Below, piece by piece: positions 28,168 to 40,700 of a stretch of DNA of 64,000 nt. Numbering within the stretch: the first letter of the stretch is position 1; the number at the start of each line of letters is the position of its first letter. Below the pieces are notes generated by a model that worked only from the letters and a program-made list of their open reading frames with translations, ran no database searches and had not been told where the DNA came from. Both the position numbers and the translations under genes were made by a program. Origin of the DNA: Aquila chrysaetos chrysaetos (taxonomy: Eukaryota; Chordata; Aves; Accipitriformes; Accipitridae); contig NC_044029.1 in assembly GCF_900496995.4 (NCBI RefSeq), forward strand, positions 12,524,001 through 12,588,000. Direction: 5' to 3'.

Positions 28168-28175
28168 TATATGAG
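28168..28175 (+). promoter_or_regulatory. TATA-like box CTATATGA
   Basis: An AT-rich octamer isolated in an otherwise GC-rich promoter. It starts 30 bp upstream of the pyrimidine-tract start site, the standard distance for a TATA element. It is a degenerate TATA box, so its strength is uncertain; the spacing is what supports it. Confidence 0.5.
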
Positions 28176-28197
28176 CGCCAGCGGCGGGAGCTCGGGT

Positions 28198-28280
28198 CTT
28201 TTTACCGCCAGCCGCGCCGCGCCTCCTCCTCCTCCTCCTCCTCCTCGCTCCTGAGTCACCGCCAGCCCCGGCCCGCGCAG
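28198..28280 (+). other. NAP1L1: NAP1L1 exon 1 (non-coding, 5'UTR; predicted 5'TOP start)
   Basis: The exon end is fixed by a donor, CGCGCAG|gtaccg, at 28280/28281. The start is predicted at C28198, the first base of CTTTTT, which fits the 5' terminal oligopyrimidine rule (a C followed by pyrimidines); NAP1L1 is a known TOP mRNA in mammals. The exon contains a (CCT)8 tract (28222-28246) and no ATG. With the 18 nt of exon 2 before the start codon, the 5'UTR would be about 101 nt. The donor is clear; the exact 5' end is an inference. Confidence 0.65.
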
Positions 28281-28846
28281 GTACCGGGCGGGCTGAGGGG
28301 GGGTTGTGTGTGTGGAAGGGGGGGGTACGGAAGCGGTCGGGGGGCGCTTGGCCCCCGCTCGCACGCAGGGGGAGGCCGCGGGTGCCGGCGTGGCCTAGCG
28401 CGGCCCCTCGGCCGCCGGGGTGCGCGGGGGCCGGCGGCGCCCCGAGGCTCTGGCTTGGCGGGCCCGTGAGGTGGAGGCGCCGGGTAGCGCCGGTCGCTCG
28501 GCCGGCCCGTCGGCGGGGAGCGCTCCCTTTTCCCTTCCCTTCTCCCGCGCGTCTCTCCGCCGCCGCCCCCCGCGGAAGGGCCGGGCCGGGCTGAGGCTAG
28601 GCTAGGCCGGGCCGGGCAGGGCCGCGGGGCTCGGTCCGGCGCTGAGGGGAGGCGGGTCTGCCCGGCAACACGTGGGGACGGAGCGGGTCGGCGGCGGCCG
28701 GAGGGCGGCGAGGCCGGGAAGCGGTACGGGGAGGAGCGGCTGGCGGGCTGTCTGTCTGTCTTGTCCGCCCGTCCGCCGGGAGGGAGGCGGGAGGGGGGGG
28801 TGGGCGGTGGATGGGCACATGGCGGAGGGGTGGGCGCTGTGTGTGT

Positions 28847-28874
<28 letters not shown>
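28847..28874 (+). repeat. Homopolymer run of 28 G
   Basis: Twenty-eight consecutive G preceded by a short GT run, in the 5' part of NAP1L1 intron 1 (about 570 bp after the donor). The length may be unreliable because sequencing performs poorly on such runs. Confidence 0.9.
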
Positions 28875-28877
<3 letters not shown>

Positions 28878-29726
28878 TGGCAGCGCGCTGTGGCCTTGTG
28901 CTGGCTCCCGCGCCTTGTTCTGGCTGCGGCGAGGCTGTGCTGCTGGCTGCTGGCAGGGGGACCCAGAGCTCCAGCCAGGGGACGGGCAGCTCTTGCTTCC
29001 TGCCTCAGGAAAGAGCGTTTTAAGGGGGTTTCTTGGGTTTGTGTTTGGTTTTTTTTTTTTTCTTTTGGAGTTCAACATGTCGCTTCTCTGGGTGCCTGAA
29101 CGACGCCTTTGCTTTCCGCCCGATTGGAGGTGCCTCCGTCGCCCGCAGTAGCGGGTACAAGAGGTGCATGGGTCTGTCAGCAAGGAAGGTTAAGAAACTA
29201 CCTGAAGGATCTAGTAACTACAGCTGGGAGTATTGGCTCGCGTTTAGCGTTCGTATAGACCTTGCTACGTATAAAACAGACTCCATCTACTCCATATTGG
29301 ATGTTCAGGAGGCTCACACTGCCAGTACCTGTGAGGCTTTCAATATCTAATACAAAACCTTCCCTGTTTGCTTGCAGAAGGGAACACAAGCCTTTTTTCA
29401 AGTGGCTATGGCATAGTAATAATACATCGGCATCTTCCACAGTTTATCTCTGAGCACATTGCAGTTGTGTGTGTGTCCGTTTGTGTTTGAAGCCCTACAG
29501 CGACAAGCTTACATTTCATGTTCTAATCCCTTTGAGGAAGGTAAGAGAAGTGGGCAGTGGGCGTGCAAGGTATGACAAATGCATTCCTCAGCTCACCCTC
29601 TCTTTCAGGGTTTTAATGTCTGCTGCTGGACATTATATTAATCAGGCAGGAGACAGTGCCTGATTAGTTTCATTGAAATAAAACTTGAGAGAAGAGCTAA
29701 GGCTGTGTACAGCTCTAGGTGGTGGT

Positions 29727-29847
29727 GTTAGTAGCTTGTTAGTAGCTTGTTAGTAGCTTGTTAGTAGCTTGTTAGTAGCTTGTTAGTAGCTTGTTAGTAG
29801 CTTGTTAGTAGCTTGTTAGTAGCTTGTTAGTAGCTTGTTAGTAGCTT
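29727..29847 (+). repeat. Minisatellite, 11 perfect copies of an 11-bp unit
   Basis: The unit GTTAGTAGCTT repeats eleven times without a mismatch over 121 bp, in NAP1L1 intron 1. Perfect identity of all copies implies recent expansion or homogenisation. Confidence 0.98.
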
Positions 29848-32800
29848 TCCTGTTGTCCCCATTTTACAATGGTACACTCTTTAAAGAATGAGAAAAGCAT
29901 GGTGCTTGGATTGAGGCAAGCTGAATAGCTTCCAGTCTCTTGTAGATCCAGAAATTACCTTAACTGTTAGGGCAGAATAGAGTTTGAAATCTACATACAT
30001 TGACATTTGAGTGACTTGGATGCCTCTGTACCAGCCAAAAGTTTAGGCCACTCAGGCTTCAGGTAGGTATCTGAAACATTGATATAAGTGCTTAGAATAG
30101 GCCATTGATACATGAACTTCTGTTTGTGTGGCCCACTTACTCCTGTGAGAGTGGTATGTATTAGCAATCTCCCTTCCCTCCACTTTTTCTGTGTTTTGTG
30201 ACAGGTCTTGCATATCATGTGTTGTGGTTTCTGAGGATGGAAGATTGTAGAATGAGGGTCTTATGCACAGGTGGTAGATTTGTCTTTTTTCAGAGTCCCT
30301 GGTCCTTCTCTGACATTCACAGGACTAGGAAGTGAGTGTTGGGGCTGCTGGAAGTGCGCAGAAGTAGTGTGCTGCATCTCCAGCCCTGTGTTACAGGAAG
30401 CACCAAAAGTGCTGGATCTGCTGTAGTGCTGTGTGTGTACAGCACAGTAATGCTCTCACCACCCTTGTGCTTCATTTAGCCCCTACCTCACTCAAAAACT
30501 GTTCGTGGGAGCAGGCAGGGGACTCATTATAGTGATCTGCTTCCTGAGCACCCTGGAAATGGGTGGTCTGGGTTTTTTTGGAGCTTCTTGTATAACTGAC
30601 AATGAACATGCGTGCACAAGTAAAACTGAAAGCAAGGCATTGTGGCAAGTATGTTATGAAGCTTAGTAAACAGAGTTTTCACAGCCCTGAGTGAGACCTG
30701 AGTTTTCCAGGCTGAGACTGTGTCCTTTAGTACAGAACTCCAGATCGTCAAGGAAACTTTGGCTTACTGTACTGTTAGTCACATTGGTATAAATCTGTTT
30801 ATTCACTTAGCTCCTAAAAATTGAGGTAGTTGTAACATGGAGAACTTAACTCATTGCGGCAGAGATTGTATTCATTGGGGGAATAAAATAGCTTGAGGAT
30901 TTGAATTTCAGTAGTAAAAAAATCTCAGGGGAAATAAGACAAGCATCTTCTATTTTGGGTTTTTCATTGAATCCTTTGGTGAAAGACAGTTTGTTCCAGT
31001 AGACCAATGGGTGTAATCAATGAATGTGTCTGTGGTATCTACACCTTTTTGTTAATATGGTTGTAACCCAATTCATCCTCAGGTTCTTGTGACACAGCTG
31101 CAAGGATGCTGTATCTCAAACTAAAGGTCTGAGTCTTATTTCTTTCTGAAACTTCACAAATCGGACACATTGCAGAAAATGGAGATGCAGGTGTTTTTAA
31201 AATGCCTATTCGTGTTTCTGCATTTGTGTGTACATTCAGTGGAACTTCAGTGGAACTTCAGCTCTGGGTTTTTCCATGAAATGATAGTGCCTTGGTATTT
31301 GTGTGGTACTAGTAGGCACTTATACAGAAGACAGTACTTTGCAGACAGAAACAAGACTTTTTAATGCTGCTTGTATGTTACTAGAGCTGAGAAGTCTTCT
31401 GAGTTAGCTTCTGGTCTGGGCAACTGCATTCCATCTAACTTATCATTAGGAAAGCAGCTAGTAAATAGTAGAGCAGAACAGTACAAGTGGTGTTTAATCC
31501 GAGGAACGGTTGTGATGATGGGTTTAATGCTTTTAGGTCAGTTTTCATTTGTAAATTACTGTGAGCTCAAAAGTGATTATAATTATAGTTAATTCAGTCT
31601 AGCTGATCCTCACTCAGCTCAGAGGTTACTGCAGTTGATCATCACCTAATGTTGTTAATCTGGAGAGTAGGCCTGGTGTCATAATGTTTTTGTCTAGAAG
31701 ACCAGACGTGCCTGGAAGGCATTGCAGAAGTTGCTTGGGGATTCGTTTGATGGCCCTCTGAAAAATTAAGCTATTTAGAAACAATGCATGAGGTTTTTGA
31801 GGACCTCCTACACTCAACAAAGTTAATGCAAAGGGAAAAATCTTAATTATGAATATGGCCTCGTGTTTAGTGATAACTTTGACATTAGGTTTTCAGGAAG
31901 ACTACTTGCGTTGCAGACTAGAACTTCAGTTGCATTAAAAAAAAAGATGACTTTGCTAATTTACTTTTCATATTTTGTATTTAGTTTTAAAATATAAATA
32001 ATTTAAGATTTGATGTAATTTATGTTCTCCCTAAAGATTAATCTTTTACATGAACTTATGTATTACCAAAACACAATCTGCATCTTAACTACTGTCAAAG
32101 GTTAGACTGGAGATCTTTCCTAGATGGAAAGCTGTTTAGATTTTAGTATTGGAAAATACAGATGCATTTGGGGGCTGAATCTGTGCTTAAATGTACTTCT
32201 GCATAGACATAATTTACAATGGTGATGTTTCCGTTCAAAGCTTAACTTGTGGTAATGAGTAGGCAGCTGCACATCAGCTGTTTCACCTGGTCTTTGTAGA
32301 CTTTAGAACAAAATACTACCAGTTTGTCCTTATTAGCTCATTATGATCAAAAGGTGAAAGCAACTTTTTAGATGTAAAAACTTCAGTTTCTGGATGTAGC
32401 TGTAGCCATGAAGTGTTCAGTTGCTGATTTGACATTTATCCTTTAAAAAATACCACCACCACCCCCCAAATCACAACCAAACCAAACAGCAAAGAAACCC
32501 TCACCCAGAACCTGAGAGATACTAGAATTATTCTGATTTTTGAGTGTTGGACATTCTGATTAAGAGATTTGACTAAGCAGGTGCCTGGAATCTGGAATGG
32601 GAAAAACACCTAGGATTCTAAGACCCAGGTTAGAATCATAAATGCTTGTTGTCTTTTCTGACTATCTGCAGTAAGATTAGTTCAGTCCACTACTTTAGAT
32701 GTTGTTTAATATGCGGTGTTTCAAAGGAAGGGGGGACAGTTCTTTCACATTTTGTGTGGAATGACTTGCCTGTCAGGGAAAGTTTCCTTTTAGTTCTGGC

Positions 32801-35800
32801 TGTGGTTGAAAACCTGGCTTAAGTATTGAAAGGTTAAGTTGGAGGGACACAGGAGGAGTCATGAAATAAAACAATTAATTGTTTACATCCAAACCAATTT
32901 TTAATCAGTTCTTTTTGAACTTGCTTTTAGGTATTTTTCTGTCACTTCTCATTGTTCATGTCTCAAATACCATTAATCTCAGATTTAAACTGCTTCTGTT
33001 CCTCAGGTATTCATGTTGTTAGGCCCTGAACTGATTTATTTCCTCTCTTCCACAATGTTCAGCAATGAATACAGTATTTTTAATAAAGATACATTACTAA
33101 AGTATATAATGATCATATTTTGCATTGTGTGTTTTGGCCATCATGTGTTCATTTCAGATCTTGACTACTTCTGCATGTTGAGTAGAAGTCTTCAGTGGGC
33201 TGCATGCAATTATATGTGTCTTTGAACAGCAATTTTTAGACCTTTTGAAATCTAAATTAGTTTGCTTCTTTCAATATTTGTTACTTTAGATTTTAGTACT
33301 ATTTATTTTGCCTTGCTTGGATCACCCTTTTAAGGAGTTCTTAATTCTGTGATACTTCAGTTTTGGAAATTACTTATCTTGACCTGGGATGGTTAAGTAT
33401 GAGCTGGTATAAGTGCTTTATTGTGTTCCTTGTATGTGCAAGGTAGCATCATCAGAAACGTGCTCGCTATTTTTGTGAGATCTTCATGACATGGCCTCTT
33501 GATTCTTTTATCACCTTCTTCACTGTTATGGAGGTACTTCTACTGGTGCCGAAAGCATGATTGAGTGAAATTCACAAGAAAATGTTTGTGAAGATCACTT
33601 TGCAAATAAGGCTCAAGTTCCTTGGCTCAAATTTTTCTCTATAGGTGTAGTATATGTTTAAAAGTGCTTTTTAATCTCTGCACCTGTAGTCATTTGAAAG
33701 TGACTTACTGAAACCATAACCATGTGTATACTTCTGTTGGGTCTTACCACTTGTAACATCTCACCCCAACAGCCTCCAAAATGTGTCAAAGTTAGGTTAT
33801 TGCTGTGTTCTTTTTTAGTGAATGCTAGCTTGTTAGTTGAAAACTGGATGTTCTGAGGTTTGCAGTTTAGTAATGGCTTTGTTTCCATGGAAAAAATATT
33901 GAACTAAAGCTAACAAAAAAGTTGCTAAATATATTTTAGGAATTTCAGTGGCTTCTTGGGGAGTGAATGAATTTACAATGTTACATTTATCAGATGTTCC
34001 AGCAAAAAACATGCTTTTGAAACCTGTACGCGTTTTTCAGTGTTGTTTAAATTTTCTTTTCAGATAAGTATGTTTAGATGATTTTTAAGTCACATTGGAT
34101 AAAACCTTTAATGCTGCAGTGTGAGTCTTGCAGATAGCAGCGCAACTGACAGTATGGTTGTGTTTGATTATGTGACAATCTCAGCAGTCAACTGACACTC
34201 TCCCTTCCTTTGTTTGATGTTGTGGCATGCAAAAGTTGATCTTTTAAACTGCTAAAATGCAGCCTGCTACCTGACACGGTTTTTATATTACTTTGACACT
34301 TTTAAAAAAACCTGAATACTTGTACCAACATGAACTGTGTAGATGAATACTCTCTTAAGAAATTTTAAATATCTTTTTGTATATAAAGATTTTGATTTCA
34401 GCCCTTTAGGATGGCTGCTCTTTTCCCATTATCAGTGATGGAAAGGAGAAACTGCAACAAGCTATACTGATTAGTTTGTTTAAAAAGAAAATTAAAAAAT
34501 CCTTGTTTAGGTTTTTCCGATTGAATTTAAACTTCTGTATTACTTTTCTGATAATGAAAGATTGTTCTAAATAGAAGTTGGTAGGTTTTCTGCTACAGAA
34601 TCTTGGCATCCAGAACAAAGGCCACATTGTGTGTTAATTACCCTATTTTTAGAACATGATCAGGGAGCTCAGATCAGTAGCAGACACAAACATGCAGATA
34701 TAATTCAGTCCCGATTTTAAATTGTAATTCTGTAGTTCATTTCCTTCTCCGTATGGAGGCTGTCTTTTTTTTGCTGCAAGAGTAAACAGGGACTACCTAA
34801 AATTCAATAAAAATGCTACAAAAATAGAGGAGTTCAGTATTGACTGAATCTTCATTTCCTGATTTAAAAATCAGTTAAGGGGAAAGCTCTAAAAAGTGTT
34901 TCCACATGAATGAAAGCGAACCCTGCAGTTACTAGTAACTGAGTTCTATATATGATCACTTTGTTTTGTTTTGAAGAATTTAAATTTTTCCCATCATGTA
35001 ACTGGTGTTCTTATGCAAGTTGTAGACCACTTTAAAGTTGAAATGTGGAAAATCTGGGTTTTCATGCCATAACATGTATTGTACAGAGGCCTGCAAGGAC
35101 TAGTGAAATAGTTGCATTGGCAAATGGCTGAAGTTGGTGTTTATACCTCAGGAATTACTAGGAAAAGCAAAATATACCACTTGAAGGGGAGAGAGCAGAC
35201 AGTTTCAATTAATTGTGTTGTGTTGTTTCAGCATTATCATGATTTAGTGTTTTTATTTTCTACAGCCAGATTCTGAATTTTGCCATGTTATCACAAGGTA
35301 AGATGTTGTAGCATACAGTTGCACAGTAACTTCAAACTTGCCTAACCCTACTCATGAGTTGCTACAAAAGGTACTTGCCTGCAGCAGCCTCCATCTCTTC
35401 ACCCTGTTGTTACTCATGCAACTGCAGGTCTAGCCCTGTACAAAGAAATTCCTAGCACTTTTTTTTTAACTTTACAGCCGTTCAGACATTGCTGATGAAA
35501 AGGGGGTATGCATAGCTAAGAAAGAACCACGATAAGCTTTTCCAGCAGCATTTGCCATTTACATTGGCTTTAGCTGACTGGAAGATTGTTCAGTGATGAA
35601 GCTTGGTGTTCCCTTTATGAAGGGGACATATTTCCCTTGTGGTGATGTGAGTGCTTCCTGTCTTGGTCAATTTAGCACTTGCATGTAGCTAAAAGTTCTG
35701 AGTATGTTTTGTGAAACACCACTACTCATCTGAATTTTTTAATCCTTCTCTGCTTGGTCCAGCAGACCTTACTCGAGCTTCTGCTAAAGATTCCCATATA

Positions 35801-37687
35801 TCGCCATGCCAGTTAGTATTTCTGCTGTTGACTGTGCCTGTCTTTTGGACATAGTGGATGAGTTGGTGCTTGCACAATAAATAGCAACAAAACAGAGGGA
35901 TTTGAGTTACTGCAAGGGTCCAGTGGCACCTTCTTGTTACTGTACTGAGGAATGTGGATTCCTTGCTTCCATTGACCATTAACTCCTTAGTCTCTTTATC
36001 AGACCTTGATGGCCTTTATATTAGTACTCTTTCATACACTTGTTTTCTGTGCTTGTATTTGGGCAGACAGTCTTAATTATCTACTTGAGATTCGAAAATT
36101 TAAATTAGTCCGTTTTTTGCTCTTCTACATTAACATTCAGAAATCTTTTGTTAACAGAAGGACTTTGAGGCACTAATAAAAGGAAATTCTCTCTGGAGAG
36201 TTCAGTGTCTGATAATGTCTTTCATCCAATAGATGTGGTATCTTGATGTTCTGGCATAGGACTACCCTGCTCACTTAATTGAGATTGGTTTGGGGTTTTT
36301 TTTTGACCTTCAGCTTTCCTAAGAAGGCATATTTTTCCATAATATGAATGATATAATCTGTTTGTAACATGTTGCTTATCTGCCATGTTAATGATAGGCG
36401 CAATATCCCCTTGTTTCAGGACTAATTTCCATGCTAATGATAGTAGATGTTTCATGAATTTGATCACATAAGTAAAAAGGAAACACTTGGTCTTCTGCTT
36501 GATTCCCTTTTGAAATGGCATTTTTTAATCTGATACATGATTCAATTACTTTTTTTTTTGAAGAGGAGCTACATGCTCTCCTAGTTACTACTGAACTGTG
36601 TGATCCTTTCTCATGTAACAATTTTCCTACCTGGTGGATGGTACCATAGCTTCTACTAACAGTTGTGAAATGATTGATATGGTTTTTTAGGTCTTAGTAC
36701 CAAAAAATTTGAAGTGTGTAACTCTGTGCCATGTACTGTACACTTTTTAAACAATTCACCCAATTCTGGCATTGATGTGAATGAAACTGCACTATGCAGA
36801 GCATCCGAGTTCTTTAAAGTTACAAACCTCTCTTACTGGTTTTGAGCAAACAACCCCAAACAATTATTTTGAACAGCTACAGTCAAAGAGCATCTTTTGA
36901 TGGACCTACACTACTATTTTAATTTGTGTTTTCTTTTTTGGTGCTGATTATGTAAAGAAAAATGTTACAAGTTGCCCTCCTGGAATGCTAGGCAAGAACA
37001 TCAGTTTGAAGTAACTTTCAGTGAATATATTGCTCTCGAGTTTCCCAGTCTGTAGTGAGAGCTGAACTTGGCTGGTATGATGTCATTTGTCTGGCACCTT
37101 TGGTTTCTGCATGCATTGCAAATAGCTTACAGGACTTAATCCTGATTTTTTTTTTTTTTTTATACAACTAGCTGTCCTCCAGCTGGATCTCTCTTTTCTT
37201 CACTGACATCTGACTTAGTCCACTTAGTTTATTACCTTACGTTGCAGCTTCTTAATCCCACCTAGGGCTCATTTGGTTTAGGTATTTTCTGTTAATGTAT
37301 TGCTCTCAGTTGCCCAAGGCTTGCCAGAGACATAAAGAGGCTGATATGCTATTCTATGGACAGGCTGACTTATTTGCAGTGCTCTGAATTACTGACTACT
37401 AAGGAAATTAGTTTGGGCAAAAGGGTGGATTTCTTTTAAAGATGTGAGTAAACAAGGCTTGGCTGGAGCTTGGGTCCAATATCCTCAAAAAGCCCATTTG
37501 TGTCCCTTGAACTACTTGAGAAATTTCTTCTACTTGCTATTGCAAGCTAATTGTGTGAGCAATTTCCCTAGAGGAGGGGAAATGGTGTTTCCTGAAAGGG
37601 AGGGAGTGGGTACCCTGTGTGGTACGGTATCCACAGAGATGCTGAACAGCTGAGATCTGTTGGTGGCCTGCCAGCCTTAGGGCTTGT

Positions 37688-37730
37688 AAAAAAAAAAAAA
37701 AAAAGGGGGGGGGGGGGGGCAAAAAAAAAA
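37688..37730 (+). repeat. Compound homopolymer A17-G15-C-A10
   Basis: Seventeen A, then fifteen G, one C and ten A, in NAP1L1 intron 1. The whole 43-bp tract is purine but for one base. Confidence 0.95.
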
Positions 37731-40700
37731 GATGTTGTTTTGCTGGAGGAACTGTGTCTCAGGAATGTCTTGCCTCCTCAGCTGACTCCTAATTCACCTC
37801 ACTGTGACCTGTCTTCCTGAGGCTGAGTGGATGTCAGGGTAATCTAATACTGTCATGCTTACTTGGGACGAGTAAAGCTGACCTTCAAAAAGGAAAGGCT
37901 TCTCACCAGAGCGTTTGTGTCCTAGCTGTAATGTGGCTGGTGCTGCTGTGCAAACTCAGGTTGGTTTCTGTGTGGATAAAGGCAGACTGGGGGGAAAAAA
38001 AGGAAAGTCTGGGAAGGGCTGAATATTTACAGTTTGTGTTTCTGTCTTCACTTGAGCAAAATTACTTAGTGAAGAAACAATAACCCCTGAAAACTGAAAG
38101 CTTACTAATGGGTAACTTGAGGATGAACACATGGCAATATCATTATTAGTTTCTGCATGTATCAAACTACATTTCTTAAAAATCATGATGGATTAAAGAG
38201 GTGAAGTGTCCTTAAACATCATGAAAATAGCAATTTTTCATACTGTTTTGAGTAGATTTAAGTTTTTAAGGGAGGTCTGTTAATTTTTAGTAGTTCTGCA
38301 GGATGCACTCAAAACTGCAGCTAAGCTTGTGCTGGATTGACTGTCTCCTAACCTTTCCGTTTTGAAAAAGAACATGTTTCTTGTGATGGCAGGCAGGCTT
38401 GTGGTTGAGCTTAAGCTACCTGTATGAAAGAGGTTTTAAACTTCAGCCTCTAGAAAACTTTCGACGTAGCTTGCTTTTCTGTGCTTTTGCTTCCTTTTTG
38501 TAGTATGAACTTCCTATGCATTCTCTTTAAAGCCCTGCAAAGATAAGATAACTATTTCTTTTCCTCTGCATATTTTTACAGTGAGCAGCAAAACATTGTA
38601 GGTGAAGCCTCTGGGCACCTCTGTATTTGACCATAATGCAATGCTACTGGCTGTAGCTGTTTGTAAGTAACAGGGAAATAAAATGTTTTGTGAATAAGGA
38701 GGTTATTTGCCTGCTGGCTTTTGAACAGGGGAGGAGGCTACCCTTTATTGGTACTCATAAGCCTTTTCTTGGAGTCAGGAGGCCTAGATTTTCAGTAGTA
38801 TCTCAGTCCAAAACAATCACCTAGACACTGAGGCTTGAAGTAACACACCAGCTGTAGCCAGGTTTGTTATAATGCTGCACTGACAACTGGTATCTCTCAG
38901 GGACTACTTTGGGTGATACCAGTGAATGCTTCTTGCTGCTCATGTGCCAAAGAGCAGCAGCTGTTCAGAATCCTAAATGCACCTATGAAACAAACTGGGA
39001 AGGGTGGCTGCATCTTTCTTGTGGAAAGCTGAGTGGTGTGAGTGCTATATACAAAGATTTAGTTTTGGGGATATACTGCAAAATAAATACCGCAGTGATG
39101 TATTTTAGTGTTACTGATTGTGGTACATACTGTATCTGAAGCTCTGGACATGAGACTGGGACCTTCTATTAGGCATTGTGCAAAAATAGTGGAGGCTGTT
39201 TGCTCTTAAGGAATGCATTTTCTCAGTGCTTTTCTGCCTCTACCTTTTTTTTTTTAACCAGTAGAACTGTGTTGCAGAGAAGCTTATGGTTAAGTAAATG
39301 ACAATAAACTGAATGTGATGCAACTATATTTCCATGCTAGTGGGTTGCGCAGATTAGTCTAAATGTCTGCCAATGTAGTTCTGTTGGCATAGTGCCTTGT
39401 AGCCTCCTCATACAAGAACTGTTTGTCTAGAGCTGGCAGATGACAGTGTCATGACAAACAGTAGTATCTCCTCAGTTTGCAGAAGAACTCTTCCAACTGC
39501 AAATGTTCTGATATAAAAAGTGGAGGGAAGATCAAAGGATGAGACATGAAAAAGACTGATGCAAGGAGAATAGGAAAAATGGGATGAGGCAAATAGGAAC
39601 ACACTGGAGGGAGGCTCTGAAGTTGACAGCTGCTTGATACAGTCTATTTTAATTTCCAAAAAAATCTTTAAAGAGTGTTATTCAAAGTCTTTGAGTAAAC
39701 TGGGCCATAGTTGGAAAACATACAGTGCTTGCCTGGACTGTTTAAAAGCCAGGAAGCAGAGGGTGAGTAACTGTCCCTTGCAATGAGGAGAGAGGCAGGC
39801 AGATGCTGGACTTCCACAGGGTGCTGTAATGAGATGAATGCCTTCAGCACAGTCATGTGTGATCTTGGAAAGAGGGGTGAACAGTGAAAGGTTGAAGATT
39901 GCTGATGACAACTAGTTGTTCAGAATGGTGAAAACAAGGGCCCGCTGAGGAATTCAAGAACAGAGATTGCTGGTGAAACTTTCTCTGCCACACTATTGCC
40001 CAGTGTAGAAAAATCTGACTTAGTTATGATCTCTGAGCTGATGCTGCAACTCACAAACAGGATTTTAGCACTTTGATACTTGACTGATAACATCAGCTTA
40101 CCCGCATGGTTTCAGGGAAGATGAGGACTAGTTTATGAAATAAAAATTTATTATGACATTGTCAAATACCTGTACTTCCTGAGCCAGCTTTTTTTTTCTG
40201 AATATGATTGAAAGCTAGAAGAGTTTGTGGGGGAATTCTTGCCATGTCATTGCTTTTTTTTTTTTTAAGCATCTACTAATGGCCAGTGTTGGAGGTGGGA
40301 TGGATACTTCTTAAAGTTTTTAGGCATGACTTGGTCATAGCCAATCTCATGTCGTCATTTAGAAAAAAAATGTTTAAATGAACTGTAGAAGTTGGTCTCT
40401 TTCAGCAAACCTGTATCTGAGGTGTTTCAGCTACTGTTTCATCTAGCCCACTGGCTTGGTGAGACCACAGCATTTGTGTTGTCACTGGTCACACCTTTGT
40501 TGAAAGAACTGCCTCTAGTTTTATGGAAAGTGAAGCTGTGTATTTGATGGGGAGAATGGAGAGAGGAAATGTTGATCTCTGCAAGGAGCAATAAAAGTTT
40601 GTGAATGTGATTGTCACATTTGCATAAAAATGTGTGAAAGGCAGGTGAACTGTGCATCTTGTGTTCTTTTGCACAGTGATTCTACCAGTCTCCCTGAAAA

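Larger units (their letters stand above)
27600..28800 (+). promoter_or_regulatory. NAP1L1: CpG island promoter of NAP1L1
   Basis: This roughly 1.2-kb block is strongly GC-rich and dense in CpG, unlike the AT-rich DNA on both sides, and spans the non-coding first exon of NAP1L1. Within it lie a CRE-like TGACGTTA (28156-28163), a TATA-like CTATATGA (28168-28175), a pyrimidine start site at 28198 and an AP-1-type TGAGTCA (28252-28258, inside exon 1). A GGTC/TGTC simple repeat sits about 150 bp upstream of the start. There is no sign of a divergent gene upstream. The boundaries are approximate and judged by eye. Confidence 0.85.

Noticed and set aside
27870-28605. Open frames rich in Arg, Gly, Ser and Pro around the promoter.
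   Set aside because: They arise from the GGTC array, (CCT)n and CpG-island DNA and show no conserved protein features.
28672-29151. A 159-codon open frame just after exon 1.
   Set aside because: It reads through the G28 run and CpG-island intron DNA; the glycine stretch is a homopolymer translation.
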